From Bacillota bacterium (lineage in GTDB: Bacteria > Bacillota > UBA4882 > UBA8346): a DNA stretch of 64,000 bases. Made by a program: the position numbers and the translations under genes. How positions within the stretch are numbered: position 1 is the stretch's first letter; each line of letters opens with the position of its first letter. A model generated the notes under the pieces. The model saw only the letters and a program-made list of their open reading frames with translations. It did not search any database and was not told where the DNA came from. Location of the stretch: contig JAEYRN010000069.1 in NCBI GenBank assembly GCA_023435565.1, forward strand, positions 1 to 64,000. The letters run 5' to 3'. Shown here in pieces: positions 34,897 through 44,081 of this stretch.

Positions 34897-35508
34897 ATGA
34901 AATTTAAATATCTAAGTTTATCTTCTATAATAAGTAGATTGAATTTATTATCATTCTATTTTTCAAACGTTGGTAAATTTAAAAAACTTGAATTCAAAGC
35001 GCTAATTATTAAACCTTTACGGATAGAAGGGAAAAAATATATTTCAATTTATAAAAATTCTGTAATTAAAAATCTTTCTTGGCTGATGGCTTTAAAAATC
35101 GATCAGCAAGAACCGGAATTAGTTATTGGCGAAGGATGTATTATTGGTGATTTTAATCATATCGTTGCCGTAAGAAGAGTAATTCTAGGTAAAAATGTAT
35201 TGACTGCAAATCAGGTATATATATCCGATAACCTTCATGGATATGATGATATTAATACTCCTGTTATGCATCAACCTATTCGGTTTAAGTCCGAGGTCAA
35301 TATCGGCGATGGTTCCTGGATAGGTGAAAATGTTTGTATCATTGGCGCTAATATTGGTAGAAACTGTGTGATTGGTGCTAATTCGGTCGTAACGAGTGAT
35401 ATTCCCGATTATTCTATCGCTGTAGGTGCTCCGGCAAAGGTGATCAAGAAATATAATCTTAAAACAAAGGTTTGGGAGAAGTGCGATGAAAATGAAGTTA
35501 TACATTAA
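34897..35508 (+). CDS. Hexapeptide acyltransferase (WbbJ-like)
   Basis: A 203-residue acyltransferase. The first 60 residues include basic segments; from about 68 the left-handed beta-helix runs through VIGEGCIIGDFNHI, YISDNLHGYDDINTPV (the catalytic-type His in DNLHGY), NIGDGSWIGENVCIIGANIG and IGANSVVTSDIPDYS. The family usually acetylates sugars using acetyl-CoA. The end overlaps the next acyltransferase gene by 23 bases, so the two are translationally coupled. Its neighbours share the same length and layout, which suggests old duplication. Confidence 0.82.
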   Translation: MKFKYLSLSSIISRLNLLSFYFSNVGKFKKLEFKALIIKPLRIEGKKYISIYKNSVIKNLSWLMALKIDQQEPELVIGEGCIIGDFNHIVAVRRVILGKNVLTANQVYISDNLHGYDDINTPVMHQPIRFKSEVNIGDGSWIGENVCIIGANIGRNCVIGANSVVTSDIPDYSIAVGAPAKVIKKYNLKTKVWEKCDENEVIH

Positions 35509-36097
35509 AAAAATATTTTATAAAATTGTTCAAATTGCACGATACCCGAAAGTTATTTACTTTAAAATAAGATTCTCGAAATTCGGTAAAGGTTCATATA
35601 TTTTAAAACCGATTATAATTTCTAACCCTAATAATATTGAAGTGGGAGATCGGGTTTTTATCTGGCCAAATGCAAGGTTGGAAGCTGTAACAGAGTATGT
35701 TGGAGAACAATATAAACCAAAGATAATTATATGTGATGATGTTGGAATACAGCAAAATTTTCATTGTACTTGTTCCGAAGAAATTTATATCGGTAAAGGA
35801 ACGTCGATTACTCAAAATGTAGGAATATTTGATATTATTCATCCTTATGAAGATATCAATGTTAATCCACGGTTTCAGAATATCCAAACCAAAAAGATAT
35901 TTATAGGTGAAAATTGTTTAATTGGGATGAATAGTGTAATACTTCCTGGTACAAAGTTAGGAAAACATAATATTGTAGGTGCCTGTTCTGTTGTGCACGG
36001 GGAATTTCCCGATTACTGTGTTATTGCGGGTTCACCGGCGAGGATAATTAAAAAATATAATTTTTCTGATGGTAAATGGGAAAAAGTCTCAAACTAA
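35486..36097 (+). CDS. Hexapeptide acyltransferase (WbbJ-like)
   Basis: A 203-residue acyltransferase with the same layout as the upstream gene. A basic N-terminal helix (1-30) is followed by the beta-helix: NIEVGDRVFIWPNARLEA, DDVGIQQNFHCTCSEE, YIGKGTSITQNVGIFDIIHP (with FDIIHPYED at the position of the catalytic histidine loop), IGENCLIGMNSVILPGTKLG and VGACSVVHGEFPD. GGGAG upstream supports ATG 35486; ATG 35492 is also in frame. Thirteen bases separate it from the next gene. Confidence 0.82.
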   Translation: MKMKLYIKKIFYKIVQIARYPKVIYFKIRFSKFGKGSYILKPIIISNPNNIEVGDRVFIWPNARLEAVTEYVGEQYKPKIIICDDVGIQQNFHCTCSEEIYIGKGTSITQNVGIFDIIHPYEDINVNPRFQNIQTKKIFIGENCLIGMNSVILPGTKLGKHNIVGACSVVHGEFPDYCVIAGSPARIIKKYNFSDGKWEKVSN

Positions 36098-36109
36098 ACA
36101 GGAGAAAAA

Positions 36110-37246
36110 ATGATTAAAAACGTTTTAATAACTGGTGGAGCCGGTTTTATAGGTTCCAATCTGGCACGAAACCTCATAAATAAAGGTTATAATGTAACTG
36201 TGCTTGATAACCTTTCTCCCCAAATCCATGGTGTCGATTTTAAAAACTCACCATTGTATTTATCGATCAAAGATATTGTTAATTTTATTCACGGGGATGT
36301 TTTAAAGCAAGCAGACTGGAAAAAAGCTTTACATGGACAGGATGTCGTTGTTCATCTGGCTGCTGAAACAGGAACCGGCCAGTCAATGTATGAAATAAAT
36401 AAATATTCGAATGTTAATATTCAAGGGACTGCATTATTATTGGACATTTTGGCAAATGAAAAACATTCCATAAAAAAGGTTATAGTGGCTTCTTCCAGAG
36501 CAGTTTATGGTGAAGGGAAGTCTCACTGCAAAGAACATGCATCAGTTTATCCGTTGCCTAGAAGAGAACAAGATATGTCACGCGGCGATTTTGCGGTAAA
36601 ATGTCCTTATTGCGGAAGAGATGTGGAAGTTCAGCCGACTGATGAAGATTCCAAATTACATCCCACTTCAGTATATGGAATTACTAAGCAAACACAAGAA
36701 CAAATGGTGATGACGGTTGGGAAGAGCTTAGGTGTTCCTACGGTAGCTTTTCGATATCAGAATGTTTACGGCCCGGGCCAATCGTTGTCAAACCCTTATA
36801 CCGGGATTCTTTCTATTTTTTCAACCAGAATTAAAAATGGCAATGAAATAAATATTTTTGAGGATGGAAAGGAAAGTCGAGATTTTGTTTATATTGATGA
36901 TGTGGTTGAGGCTACAGTGCTAGGAATTGAACAACAAGCCGCCAATTTTGAAGTCTTTAACGTAGGATACGGAGTACCAATTGATGTTTTATCAGTGGCA
37001 GAAACTTTAAAATCCAAATATGGATCAAATACAAATATTAAAATAACAGGTAATTATCGTCTGGGTGATATTCGGACCAATTACGCTGATTTACGAAAAA
37101 TTCAACGTTTGTTAGGTTTCAAACCAAAATATGATTTTGTGACCGGTATCACAAAATTTACCGGATGGGTAGATAACCAAGATATTAAAGATGACCAATA
37201 TGAAAAAAGTATTCAAGAAATGAAAGCAAAAGGATTATATAAATAG
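36110..37246 (+). CDS. NAD-dependent sugar epimerase, likely dTDP-L-rhamnose 4-epimerase
   Basis: A 378-residue extended SDR. GGAGFIGSNLARNL (about 9-22) binds NAD, VASSRAVYGEG gives the serine region and YGITK the Tyr and Lys. Between them is an insert with CPYCGRDVEVQP (about 164-175) preceded by a Cys and His pair (HCKEH), a probable zinc site. This insert and HLAAETGTGQSMYEI are features I associate with dTDP-L-rhamnose 4-epimerases (WbiB-like), which give dTDP-6-deoxy-L-talose. The dTDP-rhamnose genes start 1 kb downstream, which fits. A UDP-sugar 4-epimerase is the alternative. Confidence 0.75.
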   Translation: MIKNVLITGGAGFIGSNLARNLINKGYNVTVLDNLSPQIHGVDFKNSPLYLSIKDIVNFIHGDVLKQADWKKALHGQDVVVHLAAETGTGQSMYEINKYSNVNIQGTALLLDILANEKHSIKKVIVASSRAVYGEGKSHCKEHASVYPLPRREQDMSRGDFAVKCPYCGRDVEVQPTDEDSKLHPTSVYGITKQTQEQMVMTVGKSLGVPTVAFRYQNVYGPGQSLSNPYTGILSIFSTRIKNGNEINIFEDGKESRDFVYIDDVVEATVLGIEQQAANFEVFNVGYGVPIDVLSVAETLKSKYGSNTNIKITGNYRLGDIRTNYADLRKIQRLLGFKPKYDFVTGITKFTGWVDNQDIKDDQYEKSIQEMKAKGLYK

Positions 37247-37274
37247 TCAATTCAATATATTTTGGAGAATAATT

Positions 37275-38207
37275 ATGATTAAAGAATTTCCTAAAGTTGG
37301 AATTGTCGTTGTAAACTATAATGGATTAGAGTATTCGAATGAATGTATCAAATCTTTATTAGAGATAGATTATCCTAATTATACGATTATTTTTATCGAC
37401 AATGGTTCGACCGATGGTTCCGGTGAAGCAATACGGAAACAGTTTGAAAACCGAATTGTTTACCTTACATTGCCTAATAATTTAGGTGTAACAGGAGGCA
37501 ATAATTTAGGAATTGATTATGCTTTAGAGAATAATTTTGATTATATTTTATTTCTAAATAATGATACTACTGTGGAAAAAACGTTTTTAAGTAAAATGGT
37601 GCGGTCTTCAACGCCAGATGGACAGGCTTTAATCGTACCGAAAATTATTTGTTATTATGATCAAAAACGCTTAGATCATTGGATCGGACCGGAATTTAAT
37701 TGGTGGACCGCCAAACCACGGGGTTTTAAAATTTATCCATATGATCATAGTAATTTAAATATTAAAATCTCTATTAAGGTAGCCTCAACTTGTTGTTTGC
37801 TGGTTCCCAGGCAATTAATTAATAATATTGGCAAAATGGATGAAAAATACTTTATGTATCTTGATGATGCTGATTTTACGATTAGAGCGGTTCGGGCAGG
37901 TTATCAAATGATATATGAACCTGAGGCAATAATATATCATAAATGTAATATGACTACCAGAAATAAGCAAAGCTCTTTTTTTCAACATTATTTAATTAGC
38001 AGGAACTACTTTTACTTTTATCAAAAATTATGTAGGAATAATTTTATTAAGTATTATTTTTTAACAAAACAAATCACATTGTTATTTTTACATCTATTAA
38101 AGGCTTTTATAACCGGTGATTCCATCAAGCGTAAGGTCGACTATGTAATTTTCAAAGACATTTTTTCTGGTAAGATGGGTGCGCCACCCAATTTTAATAA
38201 GATTTGA
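37275..38207 (+). CDS. Family 2 glycosyltransferase (rhamnosyltransferase-like)
   Basis: A 310-residue GT2 enzyme of the WbbL/rhamnosyltransferase type. VGIVVVNYNGLEYS (about 8-21), FIDNGSTDGSGE (about 39-50), NLGVTGGNNLGIDYA (about 72-86) and LFLNNDTTV (about 96-104) are characteristic, with NND instead of the classical DxD. MDEKYFMYLDDADFTIRA (about 197-214) is the acceptor-side motif. Hydrophobic residues near 250-275 suggest membrane contact. Placement just before rmlA supports transfer of rhamnose or 6-deoxytalose (inference). Confidence 0.85.
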   Translation: MIKEFPKVGIVVVNYNGLEYSNECIKSLLEIDYPNYTIIFIDNGSTDGSGEAIRKQFENRIVYLTLPNNLGVTGGNNLGIDYALENNFDYILFLNNDTTVEKTFLSKMVRSSTPDGQALIVPKIICYYDQKRLDHWIGPEFNWWTAKPRGFKIYPYDHSNLNIKISIKVASTCCLLVPRQLINNIGKMDEKYFMYLDDADFTIRAVRAGYQMIYEPEAIIYHKCNMTTRNKQSSFFQHYLISRNYFYFYQKLCRNNFIKYYFLTKQITLLFLHLLKAFITGDSIKRKVDYVIFKDIFSGKMGAPPNFNKI

Positions 38208-38248
38208 ATATAATATTATTAAAAATTATAGTGATAAGGTGGTAACCA

Positions 38249-39157
38249 ATGAAAGGAATAATCTTAGCCGGCGGAGCCGGTACCCGGCTATATCCCATCA
38301 CCAAAATAATTTGTAAACAATTATTGCCTATTTATGATAAGCCAATGATTTATTATCCACTTTCCACTTTGATGTTAGCTGGGATACGGGATATTTTAAT
38401 AATATCAACTCCAACAGATCTTCCTAAATTTAAAGAATTATTTGGTGATGGAAGTCAGTTGGGACTTAGTTTTACCTATAAAGTCCAAGAAGAACCACGT
38501 GGACTTGCCGAAGCTTTTATATTAGGTGAAGATTTTATTGGTGACGATTCAGTTTGTTTGGTTCTTGGCGATAACATTTTTTTTGGACACGGGTTGCCGG
38601 AGATGCTTCAGGAAGCGGCTAAAACTAAACAGGGGGCCACTGTCTTCGGATATTACGTTAATGACCCGGAGCGTTATGGTATTGTTGAGTTTGATGGAAA
38701 AAATAATGCTGTTTCCATTGAGGAGAAACCACAATGCCCTAAATCCAATTACGCAGTGGTAGGTCTCTATTTTTATGATAATCAAGTTGTAGACATCGCC
38801 AAGGCCTTAAAACCTTCTCCAAGGGGTGAATTGGAAATTACTGATGTTAACCGTGTATATTTACAACATGGAAAATTAAAAGTTAAGGTTATGGGGAGAG
38901 GTTTTGCATGGCTGGATACTGGAACTCATTCATCGATGGTAGAGGCTACTACCTTTGTTAAAACAATTGAGGACCGGCAAGGTTTAAAAATATCCTGTAT
39001 TGAAGAAATAGCTTATAAAATGGGATATATCAATATTGAACAATTAAAACAATTAACAGTTCCTCTTTTGAAATCCAGATATGGGGAATATTTAATGAAA
39101 ATAATTGAAAATACAAAGGTTGATACAAAGAAAAACAAATATGAATTAGGTTACTAA
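38249..39157 (+). CDS. rmlA: Glucose-1-phosphate thymidylyltransferase
   Basis: A 302-residue nucleotidyltransferase making dTDP-glucose from glucose-1-phosphate and dTTP. GIILAGGAGTRLYPITKIICK (partial motif GGAGTRLYP at 8-16), KQLLPIYDKPMIYYPLS, LGDNIFFGHG and the VSIEEKPQCPKSNYAVVGLY segment are all typical RmlA. AAGGTGG precedes ATG 38249. It heads the set rmlA, rmlC, rmlD, rmlB, and also supplies dTDP-glucose for the RffA branch. Confidence 0.95.
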   Translation: MKGIILAGGAGTRLYPITKIICKQLLPIYDKPMIYYPLSTLMLAGIRDILIISTPTDLPKFKELFGDGSQLGLSFTYKVQEEPRGLAEAFILGEDFIGDDSVCLVLGDNIFFGHGLPEMLQEAAKTKQGATVFGYYVNDPERYGIVEFDGKNNAVSIEEKPQCPKSNYAVVGLYFYDNQVVDIAKALKPSPRGELEITDVNRVYLQHGKLKVKVMGRGFAWLDTGTHSSMVEATTFVKTIEDRQGLKISCIEEIAYKMGYINIEQLKQLTVPLLKSRYGEYLMKIIENTKVDTKKNKYELGY

Positions 39158-39170
39158 ATGGGGGTCAAAC

Positions 39171-39734
39171 ATGCCTTTTACCTATACTAAGTTTGACATA
39201 CAAGATTTGATATTGGTTAGTCCAAAAGTTTTCCCCGATGGGCGGGGGTATTTTTTAGAAACATATAAAGAGTCTGATTTTAAGACTAACGGGATCGATT
39301 ATGTTTTTGTACAAGATAATCATTCTCGATCCTCTCAAGGGGTTTTACGCGGGTTGCATTTTCAATTGGCTCCCAAAGCTCAAGGAAAATTAGTCCGTGT
39401 TGTAAGGGGAAGGATCTGGGATGTTGTTGTTGATATTCGGCAAAGCTCTTCAACTTTTTTAAAATGGTATGGAGTTGAATTGAGTGATCAGAATAACAAT
39501 ATGTTATTTGTGCCACCGGGCTTTGCCCATGGCTTTGTTACGCTTTCGGAAGAAGCGGATTTGGTTTATAAATGTACAGCGGAATATGATCCGGATTTAG
39601 AGAGGGGAATTCGTTTTGATGATCCGGAGATCAATATTTCTTGGCCAATTAAGGACCCGAATTTATCGGAGCGGGACTTAAAACAACCTTACTTGAGTGA
39701 TGCAAAAAAAGATATAGAAATTATAGGATTTTAA
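39171..39734 (+). CDS. rmlC: dTDP-4-dehydrorhamnose 3,5-epimerase
   Basis: A 187-residue cupin that epimerises C3 and C5 of dTDP-4-keto-6-deoxyglucose. VFPDGRGYFLETYK (about 20-33), VQDNHSRSSQGVLRGLHFQ (about 47-65; the His in GLHFQ is the catalytic base), VVDIRQSSSTF and VPPGFAHGFVTLSEEADLVYKCTAEY (in part) are conserved. Length is standard. GGGGT precedes ATG 39171, 13 bases after rmlA. Confidence 0.95.
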   Translation: MPFTYTKFDIQDLILVSPKVFPDGRGYFLETYKESDFKTNGIDYVFVQDNHSRSSQGVLRGLHFQLAPKAQGKLVRVVRGRIWDVVVDIRQSSSTFLKWYGVELSDQNNNMLFVPPGFAHGFVTLSEEADLVYKCTAEYDPDLERGIRFDDPEINISWPIKDPNLSERDLKQPYLSDAKKDIEIIGF

Positions 39735-39756
39735 AATTTTGTTTGGAGTAGATAGT

Positions 39757-40635
39757 ATGATTTGGCTGATTGGAAATAGAGGAATGCTCGGGACTGAATT
39801 GGAAATTCTTTTACGAGAAAAATCCTTTCCATATGTGGGTTCTGATCGGGAGCTTGATATAACAAACTTGGAAGAACTTATCCCCTTTGCATCAGGGAAA
39901 GGGATAACTTGGATTGTTAACTGCTCCGCATACACAGCAGTCGATAAAGCCGAAGATGAAGTTGATTTGGCTTTTGGAATTAATTCGCGTGGGGTTTTAA
40001 ATATTTCCCATATCGCAAAACAAATCCAAGCAAAAGTTATTCATATTTCAACAGATTATGTTTTTGACGGGATGAAGGATGGTCCTTATCTTGAAAATGA
40101 TATTCCTGCCCCATTGGGTGTTTATGGGAGGAGCAAATTAGAAGGAGAGTTCCATCTAAAACAAAATCTTGAGAGGTATTATATTATCCGAACTGCATGG
40201 TTATATGGGTTAAACGGCAGTAATTTTGTAAATACAATGTTGCGGCTCTTAAATACCAAAGATAAGCTTGAGATAGTAGCGGACCAATGGGGTAGTCCTA
40301 CTTATGCCAAGGATTTGGCTGAAGTATTGATTAAGGTTATTGAACAAGACTCCGGTGCTTATGGGACTTATCATTTTACTAATGAAGGTTTTACAAATTG
40401 GTACGAATTTACTAAAACCATTTATGAAAAGGGAAAAGGTCATAATCTTGTCTCCACCGATGTATTATTAAATCCAATAACAACCGAACAATACCCAACT
40501 AAAGCCCGGCGGCCAAAAAATTCAGTTTTATCAAAAGATAAAATCAAACAAATTTTTGACTTAAAAATAGATAATTGGGAAAATGCTTTAGAGCGATATT
40601 TAATTGAACGAAAGAGAAGGATTGCGAATGACTAA
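39757..40635 (+). CDS. rmlD: dTDP-4-dehydrorhamnose reductase
   Basis: A 292-residue SDR that reduces the 4-keto group to give dTDP-L-rhamnose. IGNRGMLGTELE (about 5-16) binds NAD(P)H, NCSAYTAVDKAEDE (about 60-73), HISTDYVFDG and YGRSKLEGE supply the Thr, Tyr and Lys, and TAWLYG and QWGSPTYAKDLAE follow. ATG 39757 is chosen because GGAG at about 39744 precedes it and the protein then begins with the nucleotide-binding strand; an in-frame TTG at 39739 overlaps that site. The rmlB start lies inside its end. Confidence 0.93.
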   Translation: MIWLIGNRGMLGTELEILLREKSFPYVGSDRELDITNLEELIPFASGKGITWIVNCSAYTAVDKAEDEVDLAFGINSRGVLNISHIAKQIQAKVIHISTDYVFDGMKDGPYLENDIPAPLGVYGRSKLEGEFHLKQNLERYYIIRTAWLYGLNGSNFVNTMLRLLNTKDKLEIVADQWGSPTYAKDLAEVLIKVIEQDSGAYGTYHFTNEGFTNWYEFTKTIYEKGKGHNLVSTDVLLNPITTEQYPTKARRPKNSVLSKDKIKQIFDLKIDNWENALERYLIERKRRIAND

Positions 40636-41710
40636 ACGAAAACTTCAAAATATCATGGTTACTGGTGGTGCGGGATTTATTGGCGCTAATTTCATTCATT
40701 ATGTTTTCAATAAACCGGATTTTTCCGGACGAGTCATTAATGTTGATAATCTAACTTATGCAGGTAATCTTGAGAATTTAGAACCGATCTATAATAAATA
40801 CTGCAATAATCGTTATTTTTTTGAAAGAGCCAATATCTGTGACCGCGACCGAATTAGCGATATTTTTAAACGGTATGAAATTGATACAGTTGTTCATTTT
40901 GCCGCAGAATCTCATGTTGATCGATCGATTATGGGTCCTCAGGAGTTCATTAATACGAATATTCTTGGAACATTTGTACTTCTGGAGTGTGCCCGTGAAT
41001 TATGGAAAAATAGAGATGATGTATTATTTCATCATATTTCGACGGATGAGGTTTTTGGCACATTAGGCGATAATGGTTATTTTTATGAAAATACACCGTA
41101 TAACCCTCGAAGCCCTTATTCGGCTTCCAAAGCTTCGTCCGATCATATTGTAAGGGCTTATAATCATACCTATAATCTTCCGGTCACTGTTTCAAACTGT
41201 TCAAACAATTATGGTCCATACCAATTCCCCGAGAAGCTTATCCCGTTAATGATTTTAAATATGTTACAAAAAAAACCGCTTCCCGTTTATGGTGATGGCA
41301 AAAACATTCGTGATTGGGTTTTCGTAGAGGACCATAATAGCGCGGTTTGGCTTATATTAAACCATGGTATAGCCGGTGAGGTTTATAATATTGGTGGAGA
41401 AGAAGAATGGGAGAATATTAAGTTAGTTTACACACTATGCAAAAAAATGGCGGAGATTACCGGTAATGACGTTGGCGAATATACGAAACTAATCACATAT
41501 GTTCAAGATCGACCGGGACATGATCAGCGATATGCGATTAACTGCGACAAAATAAAAAAGCTATTAAGTTGGAAACGGCTTGTTACTTTTTCTGAAGGGC
41601 TTGACAAAACAATCAGATGGTATATCAATAATGAAGATTGGGTTCAGCGAGTTTTAAACGGTGAATATCGGAGTTGGGTTGCCCAGAATTATGGATATCG
41701 AGTAAAATAA
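40628..41710 (+). CDS. rmlB: dTDP-glucose 4,6-dehydratase
   Basis: A 360-residue extended SDR that makes dTDP-4-keto-6-deoxyglucose. VTGGAGFIGANFIHY (about 11-25), DNLTYAGNLENL, HFAAESHVDRSI, HISTDEVFG (with the catalytic Asp-Glu), YSASKASSDHIVRAY and NCSNNYGPYQFPEKLIP are diagnostic. ATG 40628 follows AGAGAAGG and overlaps the rmlD end by 8 bases. Its product feeds rhamnose synthesis and is also the substrate needed by the RffA-type aminotransferase at 13756. Confidence 0.95.
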   Translation: MTKRKLQNIMVTGGAGFIGANFIHYVFNKPDFSGRVINVDNLTYAGNLENLEPIYNKYCNNRYFFERANICDRDRISDIFKRYEIDTVVHFAAESHVDRSIMGPQEFINTNILGTFVLLECARELWKNRDDVLFHHISTDEVFGTLGDNGYFYENTPYNPRSPYSASKASSDHIVRAYNHTYNLPVTVSNCSNNYGPYQFPEKLIPLMILNMLQKKPLPVYGDGKNIRDWVFVEDHNSAVWLILNHGIAGEVYNIGGEEEWENIKLVYTLCKKMAEITGNDVGEYTKLITYVQDRPGHDQRYAINCDKIKKLLSWKRLVTFSEGLDKTIRWYINNEDWVQRVLNGEYRSWVAQNYGYRVK

Positions 41711-41783
41711 TTAAGAAAAATATTAAACTTTTCGTAGTAGAGTTAACCGAAAAAATAACGGCTTAATCTATGGAGGTATAATA

Positions 41784-42566
41784 GTGAAAACAGTTATTTT
41801 ATGTGGAGGTTATGGTACCCGTATCCGTGATGTTGCGGATAATATACCTAAGCCAATGATTCCAATTGGCAATAAGCCGATTTTATGGCATATTATGAAA
41901 TACTATTCCCATTTTGGTAATAATCACTTTGTGTTATGTTTAGGGTATAAAAGCGAGGTCATTAAGGATTACTTTTTGAATTACGAAGTGAATGCTAATG
42001 ATTTAACTATTTCTTTAGGTTCAGACAAACCAATCATTTATCATAATAAGAATATTGAGATGGATTGGACTATTACTTTAGCTGAGACGGGTTTGAATGC
42101 CATGACCGGTGCTAGGGTTAAACGAATTCAAAAGTATGTTGGTTCCGATGAAAACTTTATGCTTACTTATGGTGATGGGGTTGGAGATATTGACTTGAAT
42201 CAATTGATGGAATATCATCTGAAACATGGGAAAATTATGACAGTTACCGGAGTGCGACCTCCGGGAAGATTCGGTGAATTAATGAGCGATGAAAGCGGTA
42301 AAGTAACCGAATTTAATGAAAAACCACAGGCTACGGCCGGTAGGATTTCAGGAGGCTTTTTTGTCTGCCGTAGAGAACTTTTTGATTATTTGGATGATAG
42401 AGAGAACCTTGTATTCGAAGTTGAACCGATGCGGCAATTAGTTAGAGATGGGCAGATGATGATTTATGAGCATAACGGATTTTGGCAACCAATGGATACA
42501 AATCGGGAATATAATTTATTAAACGATCTTTACAATAATGGAAAGGCTCCGTGGATAAAATGGTGA
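41784..42566 (+). CDS. rfbF: Glucose-1-phosphate cytidylyltransferase
   Basis: A 260-residue nucleotidyltransferase that makes CDP-glucose from glucose-1-phosphate and CTP. ILCGGYGTRIRDVADNIPKP (about 5-24) is the distinctive RfbF form of the nucleotide loop, followed by PIGNKPILWHIMKYY, LTYGDGVGDID and FNEKPQATAGRISGGFFV. GGAGG precedes GTG 41784. The next gene overlaps its end by 16 bases. It opens a CDP-linked deoxysugar branch. Confidence 0.94.
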   Translation: MKTVILCGGYGTRIRDVADNIPKPMIPIGNKPILWHIMKYYSHFGNNHFVLCLGYKSEVIKDYFLNYEVNANDLTISLGSDKPIIYHNKNIEMDWTITLAETGLNAMTGARVKRIQKYVGSDENFMLTYGDGVGDIDLNQLMEYHLKHGKIMTVTGVRPPGRFGELMSDESGKVTEFNEKPQATAGRISGGFFVCRRELFDYLDDRENLVFEVEPMRQLVRDGQMMIYEHNGFWQPMDTNREYNLLNDLYNNGKAPWIKW

Positions 42567-43639
42567 AAAGGAACTATTTATCGGTATTTCAAGGGAAACG
42601 AGTGATGATTACCGGAGATACCGGGTTTAAAGGTTCCTGGCTATCTTTATGGATGCATATGTTAGGAGCTGAAGTCCTGGGGTACGCATTACCTCCTTTA
42701 AGGGATCATGACCACTTTCATCTTTTAAGGTTGGATAAGCTAATCCGACATATTGATGGCGATATTCGTGATTTATCATTATTAAATAAGGTTTGTACCG
42801 AATTTCAACCGGAATTCTTATTTCACTTGGCAGCCCAACCATTAGTAAGATTATCCTATGAGGAACCTAAACTTACATTTGATACAAATATCGGAGGTTC
42901 CGTTAATGTTCTTGAAACTGTTCGAATGACTTCTTCCTTACGTTCGGTTATTTATGTAACATCCGATAAATGTTACAAGAATAAAGAATGGGTTTGGGGA
43001 TATCGGGAAAGCGATGAATTAGGCGGACATGATCCTTATAGCGCTTCAAAGGCAGCGGCAGAGATAGTTTTTTCGGCTTATCGGGATTCATTTTTTATAA
43101 AAAGACCCGAGTTAGGTATTGCCAGTGTTAGGGCTGGGAATGTAATTGGCGGCGGAGACTGGGCAACCGATCGAATAGTACCGGATTGTATTAGGGCCCT
43201 TCAACAGAACCAGCCGATTATATTACGTAACCCAATGGCAACCCGCCCGTGGCAGCATGTTTTGGAGCCGTTATATGGATATATGTTACTGGCTGTTCAT
43301 TTATACGAAAAAGCATCCCGGTTTTCGGGTTCGTGGAATTTTGGGCCAAATATCGAGTCCAATCGGACTGTACGAGAACTAAGTGAAGAAATTATTTTCA
43401 ATTGGAAGCAAGGCGAGATTCAAACGAGTTCAAATGAGAATTCGGTACATGAGGCAAATCTATTACAATTGAATTGTGATAAGGTCAAACAATTATTAGG
43501 TTGGCGCCCCAATTGGAATTTTAAGAGAACTGTATCCGAAACGGCTAATTGGTATAAAGAGCTAATGGATGGCAAAGAAGCCGTTGAACTAACCGGAAAA
43601 CAAATAAACATGTATATGGGAGATGTGAATCATGATTGA
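42551..43639 (+). CDS. rfbG: CDP-glucose 4,6-dehydratase
   Basis: A 362-residue extended SDR that converts CDP-glucose to CDP-4-keto-6-deoxyglucose. GDTGFKGSWLSLWMHMLG (about 22-39) is the RfbG version of the NAD loop; HLAAQPLVRLSYEEP, VTSDKCYKNKEW, YSASKAAAEIV and the RAGNVIGGGDWATDRIVPD segment are diagnostic. GTG 42551 lies 4 bases after AAGG; ATG 42560 is the alternative start. It overlaps rfbF at its start and the cupin gene at its end (8 bases). Confidence 0.94.
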   Translation: MDKMVKRNYLSVFQGKRVMITGDTGFKGSWLSLWMHMLGAEVLGYALPPLRDHDHFHLLRLDKLIRHIDGDIRDLSLLNKVCTEFQPEFLFHLAAQPLVRLSYEEPKLTFDTNIGGSVNVLETVRMTSSLRSVIYVTSDKCYKNKEWVWGYRESDELGGHDPYSASKAAAEIVFSAYRDSFFIKRPELGIASVRAGNVIGGGDWATDRIVPDCIRALQQNQPIILRNPMATRPWQHVLEPLYGYMLLAVHLYEKASRFSGSWNFGPNIESNRTVRELSEEIIFNWKQGEIQTSSNENSVHEANLLQLNCDKVKQLLGWRPNWNFKRTVSETANWYKELMDGKEAVELTGKQINMYMGDVNHD

Positions 43640-44081
43640 AGGAGTAAAGATAACTCCGTTAAAACAGATTTTGGACGAACGGGGAAAAATCATGCATATG
43701 TTACGTTGTGATGATGAACACTTTCAGAGTTTCGGAGAAATTTACTTTTCGTGTATATATCCCGGGGCTATTAAGGGTTGGCATATTCATACTCGAATGG
43801 TTCTAAATTATGCAGTTCCCCATGGGCATATTAAATTCGTGCTTTATGATGACCGAAATGACAGCTCAACAAAAGGTGAAATCCAAGAGATTTTTATGGG
43901 TCCGGACAATTATTGTTTAGTGACAGTTCCTCCAATGGTTTGGAATGGATTTAAAGGAATTGGATCTGAGTTGGCAATTGTGGCGAATTGTTCGAGTATT
44001 TCTCACGATTCCACCGAAATTAAGCGTCTTGACCCGTTTGATAAATCAATCCCTTATAACTGGGAGATTAAAAACCGATGA
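43632..44081 (+). CDS. RmlC-like cupin, probable CDP-4-keto-6-deoxyhexose epimerase
   Basis: A 149-residue cupin of the dTDP-sugar isomerase type, shorter than RmlC. LDERGKIMHMLRCDDEHF (about 14-31), IKGWHIHTRMVLNYAVPHG (about 48-66; His in GWHIH is the likely base), KFVLYDDR and VTVPPMVWNGFKGIG (about 97-111) form the barrel. Coming after rfbG and coupled to a reductase, it would epimerise C3, C5 or both of the CDP-4-keto sugar. Related enzymes act in 6-deoxy-altrose and similar pathways. The exact stereochemistry cannot be read from sequence. Confidence 0.75.
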   Translation: MIEGVKITPLKQILDERGKIMHMLRCDDEHFQSFGEIYFSCIYPGAIKGWHIHTRMVLNYAVPHGHIKFVLYDDRNDSSTKGEIQEIFMGPDNYCLVTVPPMVWNGFKGIGSELAIVANCSSISHDSTEIKRLDPFDKSIPYNWEIKNR

